This document shows, piece by piece, positions 54,190 to 63,431 of a stretch of DNA of 64,000 nt. A program made the translations under genes and the position numbers. The stretch is taken from positions 8,081 through 72,080 of the forward strand of contig JAGZJZ010000031.1 in assembly GCA_018365455.1 (NCBI GenBank), in the 5' to 3' direction. Below the pieces are notes generated by a model. That model searched no databases and had not been told where the DNA came from. It saw nothing but the letters and a program-made list of their open reading frames with translations. The stretch is from Clostridiales bacterium. Its GTDB lineage: Bacteria; Bacillota; Clostridia; Lachnospirales; Lachnospiraceae. Position 1 is the stretch's first letter, and each line of letters opens with the position of its first letter.

Positions 54190-55605
54190 ATGGAGAAAAC
54201 GATATCAACAGATTTAATTGAGAATATGGAGTATTTCCACCAAAAACTAGAAGTAGATAAGAATTTTGATATTATCTACAAGATGACTGCAGTAGCAGAC
54301 CGGGGAGCATGTATCTATTTTGTAGATGGTTTTATAAAAGATGAAATCATGGAAAAAATATTGGAATTTTTCCATTCTATTACACCAGAGGATTTACCAG
54401 AGGACAGTGAAGACCTGTCTCATGATTATATCCCTTATGTGGAAGTAGATATGCTGGATGACAGAGAAGAAATTACCAAAAATATTCTCTCGGGTGTTCT
54501 TTGCCTGTTTATCGATGGCTATTCCAAGTGTTTTGCCATTGACTGTCGTACTTACCCTATGAGAAGCGTGGGAGAACCCGATAAAGACAAGGTATTGAGA
54601 GGGTCCAGGGATGGTTTTGTGGAAACGGTGGTCTTTAACACCGCACTGATCAGGCGCCGTATCAGAAGCCCGAGATTGTCTATGGAAATGTTAAATGTGG
54701 GCTCTACTTCAAAATCGGATGTGGTCCTATGTTATATGGAAGACCGTGCAGATAAAAATTTTGTAAGAGAGTTAAAAGAACGGATTCAAAGCGTTAAGGT
54801 GGATGCTCTTTCCATGAATCAGGAAAGCCTTGCGGAATGCATCTACCCAAGAAAATGGTACAACCCGTTTCCAAAGTTCAAATATACGGAGCGTCCGGAT
54901 ACGACAGCAGCCAGTATTTTGGAAGGCCAGGTTGCAATCCTGGTGGACAATTCCCCGGCAGCCATCATTCTTCCCGTTTCCATTTTTGATATAATGGAAG
55001 AAGCGGATGATTTCTACTTCCCGCCCATAACCGGAACGTATCTCCGGGTAACCAGAGGCATGATTGCATTTTTAACCCTGATATTAACCCCCCTCTGGCT
55101 GCTGTTGATGCAGAATCCGGAATGGATACCAAAAGCATTTGAGTTTATTAAAGTAACGGATACAATGAATATCCCGCTCTTGGCTCAGCTTTTGATCCTG
55201 GAATTTGCAATTGACGGACTGCGGCTGGCAGCGATTAATACGCCCAATATGCTGACAACGCCGTTAAGTGTTATTGCAGCGCTGGTTGTAGGAGAATTTG
55301 CAGTAAAATCGGGATGGTTTAATTCAGAAACCATGCTGTATATGGCATTCGTGGCAATCGCCAACTATACTCAGGCAAGCTATGAACTGGGATATGCATT
55401 TAAATTTATGCGAATTATTATGCTGATACTCACGGCACTGCTCAATATTTATGGATTTATACTGGGTATTATAATTACGATTCTGGTTGTTGCTACCAAT
55501 AAAACGGTAGCAGGCAGAAGTTACCTGTATCCCTTATTTCCTTTTAATGGAAAGCAGCTGTTTCGTAGATTGTTCCGAAAAAGAATTGATTTCCAGGATG
55601 AATAA
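54190..55605 (+). CDS. spoVAF: GerA-family spore protein, SpoVAF-like
   Basis: The ATG at 54190 follows AGGGGGT by 7 bases; an upstream in-frame ATG at 54019 would translate the REP palindrome and is rejected. The 471-residue protein has the GerA cytosolic domain (KVLRGSRDGFVETVVFNTAL, IRRRIRSPRLSMEML; ERPDTTAASILEGQVAILVD) and a membrane region from about residue 285 with several hydrophobic helices. The RGSRDGF and VDNSP variants fit SpoVAF better than nutrient receptors GerAA. SpoVAF is found in the spore inner membrane, so the host is a spore-former. No gerB, gerC or spoVA gene is nearby. Confidence 0.8.
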   Translation: MEKTISTDLIENMEYFHQKLEVDKNFDIIYKMTAVADRGACIYFVDGFIKDEIMEKILEFFHSITPEDLPEDSEDLSHDYIPYVEVDMLDDREEITKNILSGVLCLFIDGYSKCFAIDCRTYPMRSVGEPDKDKVLRGSRDGFVETVVFNTALIRRRIRSPRLSMEMLNVGSTSKSDVVLCYMEDRADKNFVRELKERIQSVKVDALSMNQESLAECIYPRKWYNPFPKFKYTERPDTTAASILEGQVAILVDNSPAAIILPVSIFDIMEEADDFYFPPITGTYLRVTRGMIAFLTLILTPLWLLLMQNPEWIPKAFEFIKVTDTMNIPLLAQLLILEFAIDGLRLAAINTPNMLTTPLSVIAALVVGEFAVKSGWFNSETMLYMAFVAIANYTQASYELGYAFKFMRIIMLILTALLNIYGFILGIIITILVVATNKTVAGRSYLYPLFPFNGKQLFRRLFRKRIDFQDE

Positions 55606-55677
55606 AAATATAAAATCTACACATATTATTTCCGAAGAGAAATCTTATTCTATAATAAAGTGAAAAGGAGATATATT

Positions 55678-56028
55678 ATGAATCAGTTAAAAAAATGTTT
55701 TGCAGGCGCTTTACTCGTACTCTGTATGTGCGCTATGACAGCATGTGGAAGCAGCAATGACAACAAGACAACAGAAAATACTCAGATGACTTCTGAAAGT
55801 ACAACAACTGAGAAAAGAACAGAAGCCAACACGAATGCAGGTACAGATAATACAAGTGCCACAGAAAACGGTACGAATGACATGAACAATGATGTTACAG
55901 ACGGTACGAATGGAACAGAAGGTGTAGTGGAAAAAATCGGTGAAGACGTGAAACAGGGCGTTGAAGATCTTGGAGATGATCTGACTGGAAATACAAATCA
56001 TACAGAAACAAACGATACAAACCGTTAA
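55678..56028 (+). CDS. Small Thr/Asn-rich lipoprotein
   Basis: The ATG at 55678 lies 8 bases after AAAGGAG. The 116-residue protein has a signal with lipobox MTAC ending at C23, then a low-complexity Thr, Asn, Glu and Ser-rich segment, then a short charged helix (GVVEKIGEDVKQGVEDL). It is probably a surface lipoprotein, of unknown function, possibly spore-associated given the neighbour; this is inference. Confidence 0.7.
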   Translation: MNQLKKCFAGALLVLCMCAMTACGSSNDNKTTENTQMTSESTTTEKRTEANTNAGTDNTSATENGTNDMNNDVTDGTNGTEGVVEKIGEDVKQGVEDLGDDLTGNTNHTETNDTNR

Positions 56029-56043
56029 TCAGCGGACAATGAA

Positions 56044-56083
56044 AAAGGGAGCTGCATGCACACTGCATCAAAAGCTCCCTTTA
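56044..56083 (+). terminator. Probable terminator
   Basis: A 10-bp stem AAAGGGAGCT/AGCTCCCTTT (56044-56053 with 56073-56082) and a weak T tail. It overlaps the start of the next REP-like element. Confidence 0.65.
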
Positions 56084-56084
56084 C

Positions 56085-56145
56085 TTTATTCCCGCGGGCA
56101 ACGAGCCAAACAGACACGCTGGCGTGTCCATTTGGCGACTGCCGC
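56085..56145. repeat. 61-bp REP-like palindrome, inverted (copy 3)
   Basis: This is the reverse complement of 54080-54140 with about 55 of 61 identical bases. The central stem GACACG-CCAG-CGTGTC is perfect here. It separates the convergent lipoprotein and YitT genes. Confidence 0.75.
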
Positions 56146-56156
56146 AAACTTCATAT

Positions 56157-57020
56157 TCAGTCGGTAGGCCGTTGGTAGAATCGCCCGTTAAGCTGATCCG
56201 TTTTAATAATATTAATAAATGCTTTCTCATCCACCTGATGGATTTTTTGCATTACTTCTTTTACTTCATCGCTGGACACTACGGAATAAACCATACTGCG
56301 CTGTTCCTGCTCATAACAGCCGGTTCCTGTAAAAATAGTCGCGCCATGATTGGTACATGACAGAATCTCATTATAGATCTCTCCAGGATGTGAGGTAACG
56401 ATAAATAAAGTATGCTTCTTATAACGCAGATGAAGCTGGCTTACAATCTGAGTAGAGGCAAACTGGAAAATAATCGAGTACAAAGCCTGGTTCCATCCAA
56501 ACAGATAGCCTGCCACCATCAGCATTATTACATTACTGATGAAAATATAGTTCCAGGTTTCCATATGGTATTTTTCAGACAGCATAATGGCTATAATATC
56601 AGTGCCTCCCCCGCTTCCGGCACCCATCAGGCAGAGACTCATGGCTAGTCCGTTGATAATTCCACCAAAGACTGCAATCAGCAGGATATCAGAAGTAATG
56701 GGGATACCGGGGATAATATCGGTGAGGATACCGGTCAGCCCTATCATCAGACAGGTATAAAAAGTAAATTTCTTTCCGAGAAAACGGTAACTGATCACAA
56801 CTACAATTGCGTTTAAAGCAAAGTTGATAACGGAAAATGGAAGTCCAATAGAAAAATAAACCTGTCCGATTTTCTGTAATAAAAGTGTGAGACCGTTAAA
56901 TCCGCCGGGATAAAGGCCGCCTGCACGGACGAACGTTTTAATATTGGCAGCCATTATAATAGAAGCGAGTATAATGAATGCGAAACGTTTAAGCTCTTGT
57001 TTTTTTGATGTTTTAACCAT
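56157..57020 (-). CDS. YitT family membrane protein (second copy)
   Basis: The 287-residue protein has the YitT layout: NIKTFVRAGGLYPGGFNG near the start, GAGSGGGTDI, about five membrane helices and a DUF2179 C-terminal domain. It is divergent from the paralog at 17051 in sequence, and is monocistronic with a strand-specific gap of 138 bases to hisA upstream. Function is not established for the family. Confidence 0.9.
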   Translation of the reverse strand: MVKTSKKQELKRFAFIILASIIMAANIKTFVRAGGLYPGGFNGLTLLLQKIGQVYFSIGLPFSVINFALNAIVVVISYRFLGKKFTFYTCLMIGLTGILTDIIPGIPITSDILLIAVFGGIINGLAMSLCLMGAGSGGGTDIIAIMLSEKYHMETWNYIFISNVIMLMVAGYLFGWNQALYSIIFQFASTQIVSQLHLRYKKHTLFIVTSHPGEIYNEILSCTNHGATIFTGTGCYEQEQRSMVYSVVSSDEVKEVMQKIHQVDEKAFINIIKTDQLNGRFYQRPTD

Positions 57021-57158
57021 AAACTACCTCCCACTGCGCATGAAAAAGCCGATATACAGATTATGATCCATTTTTTATAATTATAACACACAAAATGGAA
57101 AAGATGTGCTAGAATTTAGGGTATATCAGGAATCTAAAGAAAAAGGAGCGTGGCAAAA

Positions 57159-57935
57159 ATGAGATTCAGACCATGTATTGATATACATAATGGGAAAGTG
57201 AAGCAGATTGTCGGAGGGACCTTGAAAGATGAAATGGACCAGGCATCTGAGAACTTTGTATCGGAGCAGGATGGTGCTTATTATGCCAATTTCTATAAAA
57301 AGGACGGAATCAAAGGCGGGCATATCATATTATTAAATCCTTCTTCTTCACCCTATTATGAAGCAACCAGGGAACAGGCGTTATCTGCATTAAGGGCATA
57401 TCCATTTGGACTTCAGGTGGGTGGGGGAATCCGGGATGACAATGCCGCATCTTACCTGGAAGCAGGAGCTTCCCATGTGATTGTCACCAGCTATGTTTTT
57501 AGAGACGGCAGGCTGGATTATGAAAATTTACACAAAATCGTTCAGGCAGTAGGCAGAAAGAATCTGGTTCTGGATTTAAGCTGCCGGAAAAAAGAGAATC
57601 AGTACTATATTGTGACGGACCGTTGGCAGAAATTTACGGATCTGGTACTATCACACCGTGTATTGGATGAATTGGCAGAATATTGTGATGAATTCCTGAT
57701 TCATGCGGTTGATGTGGAAGGAAAAGCAAGCGGGATTGAAACTGCGCTTGCGGATATGCTGGGAACCTGGCAGGGAATTCCCATTACCTATGCCGGCGGA
57801 ATAGGCAGTTTTACCGATTTGGAGAATCTCAGGATTCATGGAAAAGGCAGGCTGGATGCCACAATCGGAAGTGCCCTGGATCTTTTCGGCGGACCGATGC
57901 CTTATAAAGAAGTTATAAAATTGTGTGAAAAATAA
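57159..57935 (+). CDS. hisA: HisA isomerase of the eukaryote-like type
   Basis: The ATG at 57159 follows AAAGGAG by 10 bases; the GTG at 57150 is too close to that site. The 258-residue (beta/alpha)8 barrel has FRPCIDIHNGKVKQIVGG and LQVGGGIRDDNA, ITYAGGIGSF as phosphate-binding loops, and a catalytic aspartate in PCIDIH. The extra insertions and the FVSEQDGAYYANFYKKDG segment match the HIS6/plant-type HisA. It catalyses a ProFAR to PRFAR isomerisation in histidine synthesis. It is alone here, without the his operon. Confidence 0.85.
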   Translation: MRFRPCIDIHNGKVKQIVGGTLKDEMDQASENFVSEQDGAYYANFYKKDGIKGGHIILLNPSSSPYYEATREQALSALRAYPFGLQVGGGIRDDNAASYLEAGASHVIVTSYVFRDGRLDYENLHKIVQAVGRKNLVLDLSCRKKENQYYIVTDRWQKFTDLVLSHRVLDELAEYCDEFLIHAVDVEGKASGIETALADMLGTWQGIPITYAGGIGSFTDLENLRIHGKGRLDATIGSALDLFGGPMPYKEVIKLCEK

Positions 57936-57955
57936 TTGAAATCGAATAAATTGGA

Positions 57956-57983
57956 TTGTAAAAAACGTAAAATGTGGTATAAT
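57956..57983 (+). promoter_or_regulatory. Promoter and structured leader of hpf
   Basis: TTGTAA at 57956-57961, a 16-base spacer and TATAAT at 57978-57983. Downstream, about 125 untranslated bases contain a hairpin around GGAGCTTCGAAAGGAATTCC enclosed by TTGCC/GGCAA. Confidence 0.5.
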
Positions 57984-58116
57984 TGTTTCATAGGACAGGA
58001 CAAGCATTAAAACCTGTTAAAGCCGGTAAATTTTTGAGCAGAGATGAACCGGGTTGCCAGGGAGCTTCGAAAGGAATTCCGGAGGGCAAAATATAAATGA
58101 AAAGGAGTTGGACATC

Positions 58117-58644
58117 ATGCGTTATACGATTAGTGGAAAAAATATTGAGGTAACAGAAGGTCTTAGAAATGCTGTTACAGACAAACTTGGAAAGCTGGAA
58201 AGATATTTTACTCCTGAAACTGAGATTATCGTAACCTTAAGTGTAGAAAAAGAAAGACAGAAAATAGAGGTTACTATTCCGGTAAAAGGAAATATTATCC
58301 GCTCAGAACAGGTCAGCAATGATATGTATGTATCCATTGACCTTGTTGAAGAAGTCATTGAAAGACAATTAAGAAAATACAAAAATAAGATCGTAGAAAA
58401 GCATCAGGGCGGCGCTAATTTCCGCAAAGAGTTTATAGAAAAAGAAGTAGATGATGATGATGAAGTAAAGATCATCCGTACTAAACACTTCGGAATTAAA
58501 CCAATGTATCCAGAAGATGCATGTGTGCAGATGGAACTTCTAGGACACAACTTCTTCGTATTCTGCAATGCAGAATCAGACGAAGTGAATGTAGTTTACA
58601 AAAGAAAAGGAAATACATACGGATTAATCGAACCGGAATTCTAG
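58117..58644 (+). CDS. hpf: Ribosome hibernation promoting factor, long form
   Basis: The ATG at 58117 follows AAAAGGAG by 10 bases; the longer upstream reading lies in the leader. The 175-residue protein has the RaiA/YfiA ribosome-binding fold (YTISGKNIEVTEGLR) and a C-terminal domain (about 120-175: KHFGIKPMYPEDACVQMELLGHNFFVF) that dimerises ribosomes into 100S particles. It silences ribosomes in stationary phase. It has its own promoter and terminator. Confidence 0.96.
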   Translation: MRYTISGKNIEVTEGLRNAVTDKLGKLERYFTPETEIIVTLSVEKERQKIEVTIPVKGNIIRSEQVSNDMYVSIDLVEEVIERQLRKYKNKIVEKHQGGANFRKEFIEKEVDDDDEVKIIRTKHFGIKPMYPEDACVQMELLGHNFFVFCNAESDEVNVVYKRKGNTYGLIEPEF

Positions 58645-58682
58645 AGCATGTTGGATTTGTATGTATTTAGTAAAGTGTAGAG

Positions 58683-58724
58683 GAAAATACATCTGGGCAG
58701 AAAGCCCGGGTGTATTTTCATTTT
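58683..58724 (+). terminator. Terminator after hpf
   Basis: A 16-bp stem with one mismatch (58683-58698 with 58704-58719), a 5-base loop and a T-rich tail. Confidence 0.85.
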
Positions 58725-58748
58725 GATGTATTTTAAGGAGTAGGAAAA

Positions 58749-59975
58749 TTGAAAAAGTGGAAACGGATTGCGGTTTCGGTAATGGCATTTACCATAATGG
58801 CTGCCATACCGGGATGTACAAAAGAAGAAATCCCGCTGACACCGGTCAAAACGGAGCTTGTCATCTGGCATTACTGGGATGTAAAAGAGAATAAGAAGCA
58901 GCTGGATAATCTGGTGGGAGCCTTTAATGCCTCCCAGAATGAAATAGAGGCTGAACTTCAATTTGTACCAAGTGAAGACTTCAAAAAGCAGCTGGCACTG
59001 AGCATGGCGGACGATAAAATGCCGGATCTGGCGCTTGTGGATTCCTCTGACTTTCAATATTTCTATGCAATGCAGCCATTTGTAGATCTCACGGATCAGG
59101 TGCCGGAACTGGAGCATTATATACCGGCTGTTTTAGAGCCGTGCAAAGTGGGAGAGCGCATATACGGGCAGCCCTTTGGGGTGAATTGCCCTGCCTTGTT
59201 TTATAATAAAAAAATATTCCGGGAAGCAGGAGTGGACGTCCCAAAGAACTGGGATGATTTTTACCAGGCAGCGGTGAGAACAACCGGGAACAATAAATAC
59301 GGGGTGGCTTTGTCCGCCCTTCAGAGTGAGCAGAGCTTATATGAATTCTTGCCCATACTCTGGGGAATGGGCGCGGATGTGGACAGCCTGGATTCACCAG
59401 CCGGAAAAAATGCATTTGACCTGCTGACCCGGCTTACTTCCTGCCGTGCCATGAGCAGGGACTGCATTAATCTGACGATGAATGATCTGATGAATCAATT
59501 CGCAGATGAGAATATTGCCATGGTATTCCAGTCGTCCAGTATTATTGACGATCTCAGGGAACGAAATCCAAAACTGGAATTTGACATTGCAAGACTTCCC
59601 TATGCCGGGGATCCGGTAACGGTGGCGGGCGGTGAGGTATTTGCCGTTACCAGAGGGGCGAAGCAGGATGCGGCAATTGCATTTTTAAATTATATAGCGG
59701 ATAAAGACCGTATGACTGCATATATGGATGATTTCGGACTCCTGGCACCAAGGCAGGACGTTATGGACACTCAGTATAAAGATGACCCGATGAAACACAA
59801 ATTCATTGAGCTTTTTAAAACAGCGAGATACCGGGAAGTATCTCCGGACTGGCCGCAGATATCAAGCGTAGTAGCCCGGGCAATGCGGCAGAGCATTATT
59901 GGGGAAAAGAGAAATGAAGAAATACTGCAGGAGGCGGCAGACGAAGTACGCAGGATCCGGGAGGGGGAAGGATGA
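58749..59975 (+). CDS. Extracellular solute-binding lipoprotein in a sensory cassette
   Basis: The start is TTG at 58749, 8 bases after AAGGAG. The 408-residue protein has a signal with lipobox IPGC ending at C23 and a family 1 sugar-binding body (VIWHYWDVKENKKQLDN, a QPFGVNCPALFYNKKIF segment and APRQDVM). Its 3' end overlaps the kinase gene by 4 bases. No permease or ATPase is nearby, so it is likely a sensing co-receptor for the kinase and not, by itself, a transporter part. The ligand is probably an oligosaccharide, by family. Confidence 0.85.
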   Translation: MKKWKRIAVSVMAFTIMAAIPGCTKEEIPLTPVKTELVIWHYWDVKENKKQLDNLVGAFNASQNEIEAELQFVPSEDFKKQLALSMADDKMPDLALVDSSDFQYFYAMQPFVDLTDQVPELEHYIPAVLEPCKVGERIYGQPFGVNCPALFYNKKIFREAGVDVPKNWDDFYQAAVRTTGNNKYGVALSALQSEQSLYEFLPILWGMGADVDSLDSPAGKNAFDLLTRLTSCRAMSRDCINLTMNDLMNQFADENIAMVFQSSSIIDDLRERNPKLEFDIARLPYAGDPVTVAGGEVFAVTRGAKQDAAIAFLNYIADKDRMTAYMDDFGLLAPRQDVMDTQYKDDPMKHKFIELFKTARYREVSPDWPQISSVVARAMRQSIIGEKRNEEILQEAADEVRRIREGEG

Positions 59976-61687
59976 AAAAGACAAAGAGCTTAAGAGAAAG
60001 GCTGATTCCGGCATTTTTACTGGCATCTCTGTTGTCCATTACCATGTTTGCCGTACTGTCCCAGATACGAATGAGAATCAATATGAAACAGAGCCTCCAT
60101 GACCGGATTCAGGGCGGTATGGATAAGGCAGACCAATGTCTGGATATGGTTCTGGATAAATACGAAACCATCCTCTACGATTTGTGTACGGATGATGAGG
60201 TAGTAGCGTATGCAGAGAAAATTAATGAAGATCAGGATGACCTTACGGTAAACAGCAGTCAGCTGCGCCGATACTTAAGCCATATGAGCAACCGTAATAT
60301 CGGGGTAGAGGGCGTGCTTCTGACTTTAAAAAACGGCAAGAAAATATTCTATGACCACAATTCTTCCTCTTCAGCCAACAGCAGCTGGATGAATACGTTA
60401 GAGATTCCGTCATTCACCGGAACGATGATGTATCAGGTTCCGGACGAGCCGGTAACCATAGGGGATAAAGAAGTGGCTATATTCCAGGTGATCAGAAAAA
60501 TAGTGGATTACCGTGATATCCATAAGGAGATTGGGACGATTACCGTCAGCATAGATGAAAAAGTCCTGGAAGAGAGCATCTATAACGGAGAGGATAACAG
60601 AATCTATGTCTGTCAGGGCGATACGATCATCAGCTCACCGGTTAAAGCACAGATAGGCAGAAAGAAGACAGAGCTGAAGACAAATGGCTACCGTGTAATG
60701 GAAAAGGTCAATGAAAAAAGCGGATGGAGCATTTATTATTTCCAATCCATGAAGCGTTATAACAGGGCAGTGGTGGAGCAGGGCTGTTTCTGGATCGTTG
60801 TCACACTGGGGACCATTGGAATTCTGGCATTGCTGACGTATTATTTTACACGTCCCGTGATGAAGTCTGTGGACCGGATCGTAGAAGCGATGAATGAGGC
60901 AGAGACAGGGGATTTTATGGTCCGCATTCCCGTAGAGGAAGAGATGCCCCTGGAAATACGGCGGATTGCCCTTGGCTTCAACGAACTGATGGAGAAGATT
61001 GACCAGCTGATCAGCCAGGTGAAGCAGGCGGTTTTGGAACAGAAAAACGCTGAATTATATGCCCTGGAAGCACAGATAGACCCTCATTTTCTCTATAATA
61101 CGCTGGATACTATTAACTGGAAGGCGATTGATCGGGAGGAATACGAAATCAGCGATATGGTAGGCGCTCTGGCGGACATTCTCCGGTATGCAGTGAAAAA
61201 TGCCGGGGGTGAAACGAATATACAGCGTGAGCTGTACTGGCTGGAACAATATATGCTGCTCCAGAGTGCGAAACTTGGGAAGCCGCTACAAACCGTAACC
61301 CAGGTACCTGAGCGTATCATGCGCTGCAAGATACACAAGCTGCTGTTACAGCCGTTTGTGGAGAATGCAATCAAATATGCCTTTAAGAACAAAGAAGGAG
61401 AATGCATTCTGAAGATCAGGATGGAAGAGGCAGATGGCCAGCTTCATATTGTGATTGAAGATAATGGACGAGGGCTTTCCCTGGAGACAATGGCTCTTCT
61501 GAACAATGAATCAGCAGATATGGATGACCACCTGGGTATTATGAATGTCAGAAAACGTCTGCAGCTGTATTACCCCGGGCAAGCCAATATATATTTTGAA
61601 AGCAAGCAAAACAGATATACGAAAGTACATCTCTTTATACCAGCAGCAGAGGAGGATGAAGATGAGAATCGTAATCGTGGAAGATGA
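59972..61687 (+). CDS. YesM-type sensor histidine kinase of the cassette
   Basis: The 571-residue membrane kinase has two transmembrane helices (about 12-32 and 271-291), an extracellular sensor of about 240 residues, a HAMP domain, the histidine box with H372 in QIDPHFLYNTLD, and an ATPase with QPFVENAIKYAF and EDNGRGLS. Its start overlaps the upstream binding protein stop (ATGA) and its end overlaps the regulator gene by 26 bases, so the three genes are tightly coupled. Confidence 0.94.
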   Translation: MKKTKSLRERLIPAFLLASLLSITMFAVLSQIRMRINMKQSLHDRIQGGMDKADQCLDMVLDKYETILYDLCTDDEVVAYAEKINEDQDDLTVNSSQLRRYLSHMSNRNIGVEGVLLTLKNGKKIFYDHNSSSSANSSWMNTLEIPSFTGTMMYQVPDEPVTIGDKEVAIFQVIRKIVDYRDIHKEIGTITVSIDEKVLEESIYNGEDNRIYVCQGDTIISSPVKAQIGRKKTELKTNGYRVMEKVNEKSGWSIYYFQSMKRYNRAVVEQGCFWIVVTLGTIGILALLTYYFTRPVMKSVDRIVEAMNEAETGDFMVRIPVEEEMPLEIRRIALGFNELMEKIDQLISQVKQAVLEQKNAELYALEAQIDPHFLYNTLDTINWKAIDREEYEISDMVGALADILRYAVKNAGGETNIQRELYWLEQYMLLQSAKLGKPLQTVTQVPERIMRCKIHKLLLQPFVENAIKYAFKNKEGECILKIRMEEADGQLHIVIEDNGRGLSLETMALLNNESADMDDHLGIMNVRKRLQLYYPGQANIYFESKQNRYTKVHLFIPAAEEDEDENRNRGR

Positions 61688-63188
61688 GGCACCCATCCGG
61701 GAAGGCCTGGGGAAAATCCTGAAAAAAATAAATCCCGGCTATGAACTTGCGGGATCGGCGGCAGATGGAATTGCCGGACTGGAGCTGGTGGAACAGGTAC
61801 TGCCGGATTTGTTAATTATGGACATTCGAATGCCGGATATGGACGGCCTTACTATGCTTCGCAAGCTTCGAAATGAGAATGTAGACTGTAAGGTAATTGT
61901 ACTTACGGCGTATTCGGATTTTAACTACGCGAAGCAGGCGATTGAGCTTGGAATCGAATACTATCTTTTAAAACCCATTAAAATTCCCGAATTAAAACAT
62001 GCCCTAAAACAAGTGGAAGATTCACTGGCGGAACAGCGTCAAAAGGATCAGTCCATGACTCTGGATCATATATTTCGTTCCGGCATTATGGGCCAGTTCG
62101 AAACAGACGGGCAGTTGGATCATATTCTGTACGAAAAATACGGTTTCCATTGGACGGATACACTGTATCTCTTCGTAATACGGCTTGGCAAAGCCTATGA
62201 TGACAAACTTGTTCTTCTGAGTGACCTGTTAAAAGATATTGGAAGCCACAGCAGTTATTTTTCCAGTCATGTCATGGAAAATGATTCCCGCCGGGCGGTT
62301 ACGGTTGTGGTTTACCGCACCCTGGAAGAAAAACAGGTTGAATCCTATTTTGCAAAATCAGTGGTTCCAATGCTAATGGCGAATCTGGGAGATAAAGGGA
62401 TCTACGGATGGGGAAAAAGTGATGGGCTTATGGGAATTGCAGAGGCATACCGGCAGATTTGGGTCCGAATGGAATGGAATCTGTCCGGGATGGATAAGGG
62501 CATGATCTGCAAAGAAGATACGGAGGGTATCCTGACCTATCCCTATAAATACCCAATGGACATAGACACACAGGTAAAAAATGCCCTTTTGCGCCATGAC
62601 AAAAAGGAATTTGAACGGTGTCTGCGTGAATTCTGCAGGCTTTCCAGGGCGGAGATCTATCATCCTCTGGAAATTAAGGATGGATGTATCCGTTTTACCT
62701 GGGCGGTTTTAAATACGGCAAAAGAGTTTGCAGGCAAAGGAGAAGAGCTTTCGGTACAGAAGATCCTGCAGACAGTAATGGATGCAGTCAGCTGGGAGGA
62801 AATTATGGAAGCTCTTTGGCAGGTGTTTGAACAGATGCTCCCCCAGGACAGTCAGGAGGGACCGCCGGTTGGAATCATGGTACAAAGAACCCAAAATATG
62901 ATTCAGGAGTACTACAATCAGGGGATCAGCCTGGAAATGATTGCACGGAAGCTGAATGTATCCGAAGAATATTTAAGCAGTCAGTTTAAAAAAGAGACAG
63001 GCAGTTCCTTTACAGAAACGCTGCGCAGGTACAAAATAGACAAAGTTAAAAAACTGCTGCTGGAATCCGGACTGAAATTAAACCAGATCGCTGTAATGGC
63101 AGGATATACAGACCCCAAATATATGAGCAAGGTATTTAAAGAAGAAGTTGGAATGCTTCCTGCAGAGTACCGTAAAACCTTTAAATAG
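61662..63188 (+). CDS. YesN-type AraC response regulator of the cassette
   Basis: The start is ATG 61662, 6 bases after AGAGGAGG; an upstream in-frame ATG at 61545 lies inside the kinase gene. The 508-residue protein has a receiver domain (EDEAP, phospho-acceptor D54 in IMDIRMPDMDG, conserved K in LLKPIK), a middle region of about 250 residues and a C-terminal AraC double helix-turn-helix (about 410-508; EEYLSSQFKKETG, DPKYMSKVFKEEVG). It should be phosphorylated by the kinase just upstream and turn on target genes outside this window. Confidence 0.94.
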   Translation: MRIVIVEDEAPIREGLGKILKKINPGYELAGSAADGIAGLELVEQVLPDLLIMDIRMPDMDGLTMLRKLRNENVDCKVIVLTAYSDFNYAKQAIELGIEYYLLKPIKIPELKHALKQVEDSLAEQRQKDQSMTLDHIFRSGIMGQFETDGQLDHILYEKYGFHWTDTLYLFVIRLGKAYDDKLVLLSDLLKDIGSHSSYFSSHVMENDSRRAVTVVVYRTLEEKQVESYFAKSVVPMLMANLGDKGIYGWGKSDGLMGIAEAYRQIWVRMEWNLSGMDKGMICKEDTEGILTYPYKYPMDIDTQVKNALLRHDKKEFERCLREFCRLSRAEIYHPLEIKDGCIRFTWAVLNTAKEFAGKGEELSVQKILQTVMDAVSWEEIMEALWQVFEQMLPQDSQEGPPVGIMVQRTQNMIQEYYNQGISLEMIARKLNVSEEYLSSQFKKETGSSFTETLRRYKIDKVKKLLLESGLKLNQIAVMAGYTDPKYMSKVFKEEVGMLPAEYRKTFK

Positions 63189-63346
63189 TAAAATGATATT
63201 AAATATTTCCTCCTTTTTTAAAAACTTCCCCTATTTCTTTCCTGGAATATAAGATAGAATGATAAAAAGTTAACAAAAGACAAAATAACGCATAATTCGC
63301 GAAATCATAAGTTTGGAACAAAAGCCGTTCCATACTTTCTATTGAA

Positions 63347-63380
63347 GCAGTACCGCAGACCCGTCAGCGGTATGCAGAGG
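63347..63380 (+). repeat. Hairpin repeat (copy 3)
   Basis: GCAGTACCGCAGAC then GCGGTATGCAGAGG, nearly the same as 35141-35175. It lies about 55 bases before the HPr-like start. The 243-base gap 63189-63431 shows no other clear element. Confidence 0.55.
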
Positions 63381-63431
63381 TATGTTTGCGCTGTTTAGGG
63401 GATAAATATCCAGGAAAAGGAGATCGATTTC

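Noticed and set aside
61545..61661. Longer start for the cassette regulator
   Set aside because: It lies in the kinase gene and has no ribosome site; the ATG at 61662 has AGAGGAGG.
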